Shown: positions 4,902-5,329 of the stretch, piece after piece | Layout: every line of letters starts with the position of its first letter | How positions within the stretch are numbered: the first letter of the stretch is position 1 | Assembly: GCA_964645555.1 (NCBI GenBank) | Contig: CAZYBP010000063.1 | Location: 1 to 5,329 of the forward strand | DNA length: 5,329 nucleotides | Origin: 2-02-FULL-38-15 sp964645555 | Lineage (GTDB): Bacteria > Patescibacteriota > Microgenomatia > Daviesbacterales > UBA10151 | Direction: 5' to 3' | The notes under the pieces: generated by a model | Databases searched by the model: none | What the model was told of the DNA's origin: nothing | The model's input: only the letters and a program-made list of their open reading frames with translations | Position numbers and translations under genes: made by a program

Positions 4902-5107
4902 ATGGAAAATATTATACAGGGTTTAGTGGTGATTTAAGAAGAAGATTGCAGGAACATAATTCAGGGAGTGTGCAATCCACAAGGGACAGAAGGCCTTTGG
5001 AGTTGATTTACTATGAAGCATATAGGGAGAAATTACAAGCAATTAAAAGGGAAAAATTTCTCAAAACAACTAAAGGTAAATTACAGCTTAAAAAGCAGAT
5101 TGCCTGA
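4868..5107 (+). CDS. Small stand-alone GIY-YIG nuclease-domain protein
   Basis: This 79-residue protein is a minimal GIY-YIG domain of the UPF0213/YhbQ-like kind. It shows YIYILKS (3-9) and KYYTGFS (14-20) as the two halves of the signature, LRRRLQEHNSG (23-33) with the expected catalytic Arg and the conserved His-Asn, RRPLELIYYEAY (41-52), and AIKREKFLK (59-66) with the metal-binding Glu62. Key residues are intact, so DNA endonuclease chemistry is possible, but targets of such stand-alone proteins are mostly unknown. ATG 4868 is in the second copy of the 35-bp duplication and has only AAAG before it; the good ribosome site belongs to the out-of-frame ATG 35 bp upstream. No promoter is seen between the tRNA and the gene, so expression may depend on read-through from tRNA-Leu(CAG). 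Confidence 0.85.
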   Translation: MYYIYILKSIKDGKYYTGFSGDLRRRLQEHNSGSVQSTRDRRPLELIYYEAYREKLQAIKREKFLKTTKGKLQLKKQIA

Positions 5108-5133
5108 GATTTTCCTTATAAATTCAGTAAGGT

Positions 5134-5162
5134 TTTAAAATTAGGTGAGTATTAGATATAAT
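5134..5162 (+). promoter_or_regulatory. Promoter for the tRNA-Leu(GAG)/tRNA-Val cluster
   Basis: A consensus TATAAT at 5157-5162 is preceded after 17 bp by TTTAAA (5134-5139, four of six -35 bases). Expected start is 5168-5169, about 4 nt before the tRNA. It begins 27 bp after the GIY-YIG stop codon. Confidence 0.65.
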
Positions 5163-5172
5163 GAGCAGATAA

Positions 5173-5259
5173 GCCGGGATGGCGAAATTGGTATACGCGT
5201 AACGTTGAGGTCGTTATGGCCGTAAGGCTGTGCAGGTTCAAGTCCTGTTCCCGGCACCA
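5173..5259 (+). tRNA. trnL: tRNA-Leu, anticodon GAG
   Basis: A complete class II tRNA with encoded CCA. Acceptor GCCGGGA (5173-5179) pairs with TCCCGGC (5249-5255), followed by A5256 and CCA (5257-5259). Anticodon stem TAACG/CGTTA encloses TTGAGGT with anticodon GAG at 5207-5209 (reads CUC/CUU). The variable arm has stem GGCC/GGCT around GTAA, and the T-arm is GCAGG-TTCAAGT-CCTGT. Confidence 0.97.
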
Positions 5260-5275
5260 AGTTTGACTTGGTGCC
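5253..5275 (+). other. Hairpin joining the tRNA-Leu(GAG) 3' end to its trailer
   Basis: GGCACCAAG (5253-5261) is exactly complementary to CTTGGTGCC (5267-5275) with a 5-nt loop TTTGA. The 5' arm includes three acceptor-stem bases, the discriminator and CCA of the tRNA, so the trailer can compete with the acceptor stem in the precursor. No T-run follows, and tRNA-Val begins 2 nt later. Confidence 0.75.
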
Positions 5276-5277
5276 AA

Positions 5278-5329
5278 GGGTACTTAGCTCAGTGGTAGAG
5301 CGCTTCGTTTACATCGAAGATGTCGGGGG
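5278..5329 (+). tRNA. trnV: tRNA-Val, anticodon TAC (partial, cut by the window end)
   Basis: The 5' 52 nt are present: acceptor strand GGGTACT, D-arm GCTC-AGTGGTA-GAGC, anticodon stem CTTCG/CGAAG around TTTACAT with anticodon TAC at 5310-5312 (reads GUA), variable loop and the 5' strand of the T-stem GGGGG. The 3' part lies beyond the window. It is 18 bp after tRNA-Leu(GAG), without a promoter of its own, so the two are cotranscribed. Confidence 0.92.

Overview
The window most likely comes from a small-genome bacterium of the Candidate Phyla Radiation (Patescibacteria), perhaps a Microgenomates-like lineage. This is inferred from A+T-rich, tightly packed DNA, short proteins, start codons lying almost on their -10 boxes, a short stand-alone GIY-YIG gene behind a palindromic spacer, and microsatellite-like insertions inside a conserved enzyme. 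No ribosomal RNA or marker protein is present to prove it. TGA reads as stop at the end of the GIY-YIG gene, which fits the standard bacterial code.

Layout: positions 1-4554 hold five minus-strand genes. In transcription order they are yvcK (UDP-sugar-binding, CofD-like regulator), two membrane-anchored paralogues of a glucosaminidase/lytic-transglycosylase-like family, then murT and gatD, which together amidate the D-glutamate of lipid II. All five fit one theme, peptidoglycan synthesis and remodelling, although separate promoters seem to lie before yvcK, each hydrolase-like gene and murT. The second hydrolase-like gene has a 45-nt leader folding into a hairpin with a U-run that contains its ribosome binding site.

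Positions 4555-5329 are read on the plus strand: tRNA-Leu(CAG), a 150-bp zone of nested inverted repeats starting at the tRNA's last base, a small GIY-YIG nuclease gene whose first 35 bp are duplicated in tandem, tRNA-Leu(GAG), and the first 52 nt of tRNA-Val(TAC), cut by the window end. The yvcK and tRNA-Leu(CAG) promoters are divergent and lie within about 25 bp.

The most unusual parts are the palindrome/GIY-YIG/35-bp duplication unit, the structured leader of the second hydrolase-like gene, repeated extended -10 promoters placed so close to the start codon that mRNAs should be leaderless, and a MurT that lacks the four-cysteine zinc ribbon and carries a 5 x 7-bp tandem repeat.
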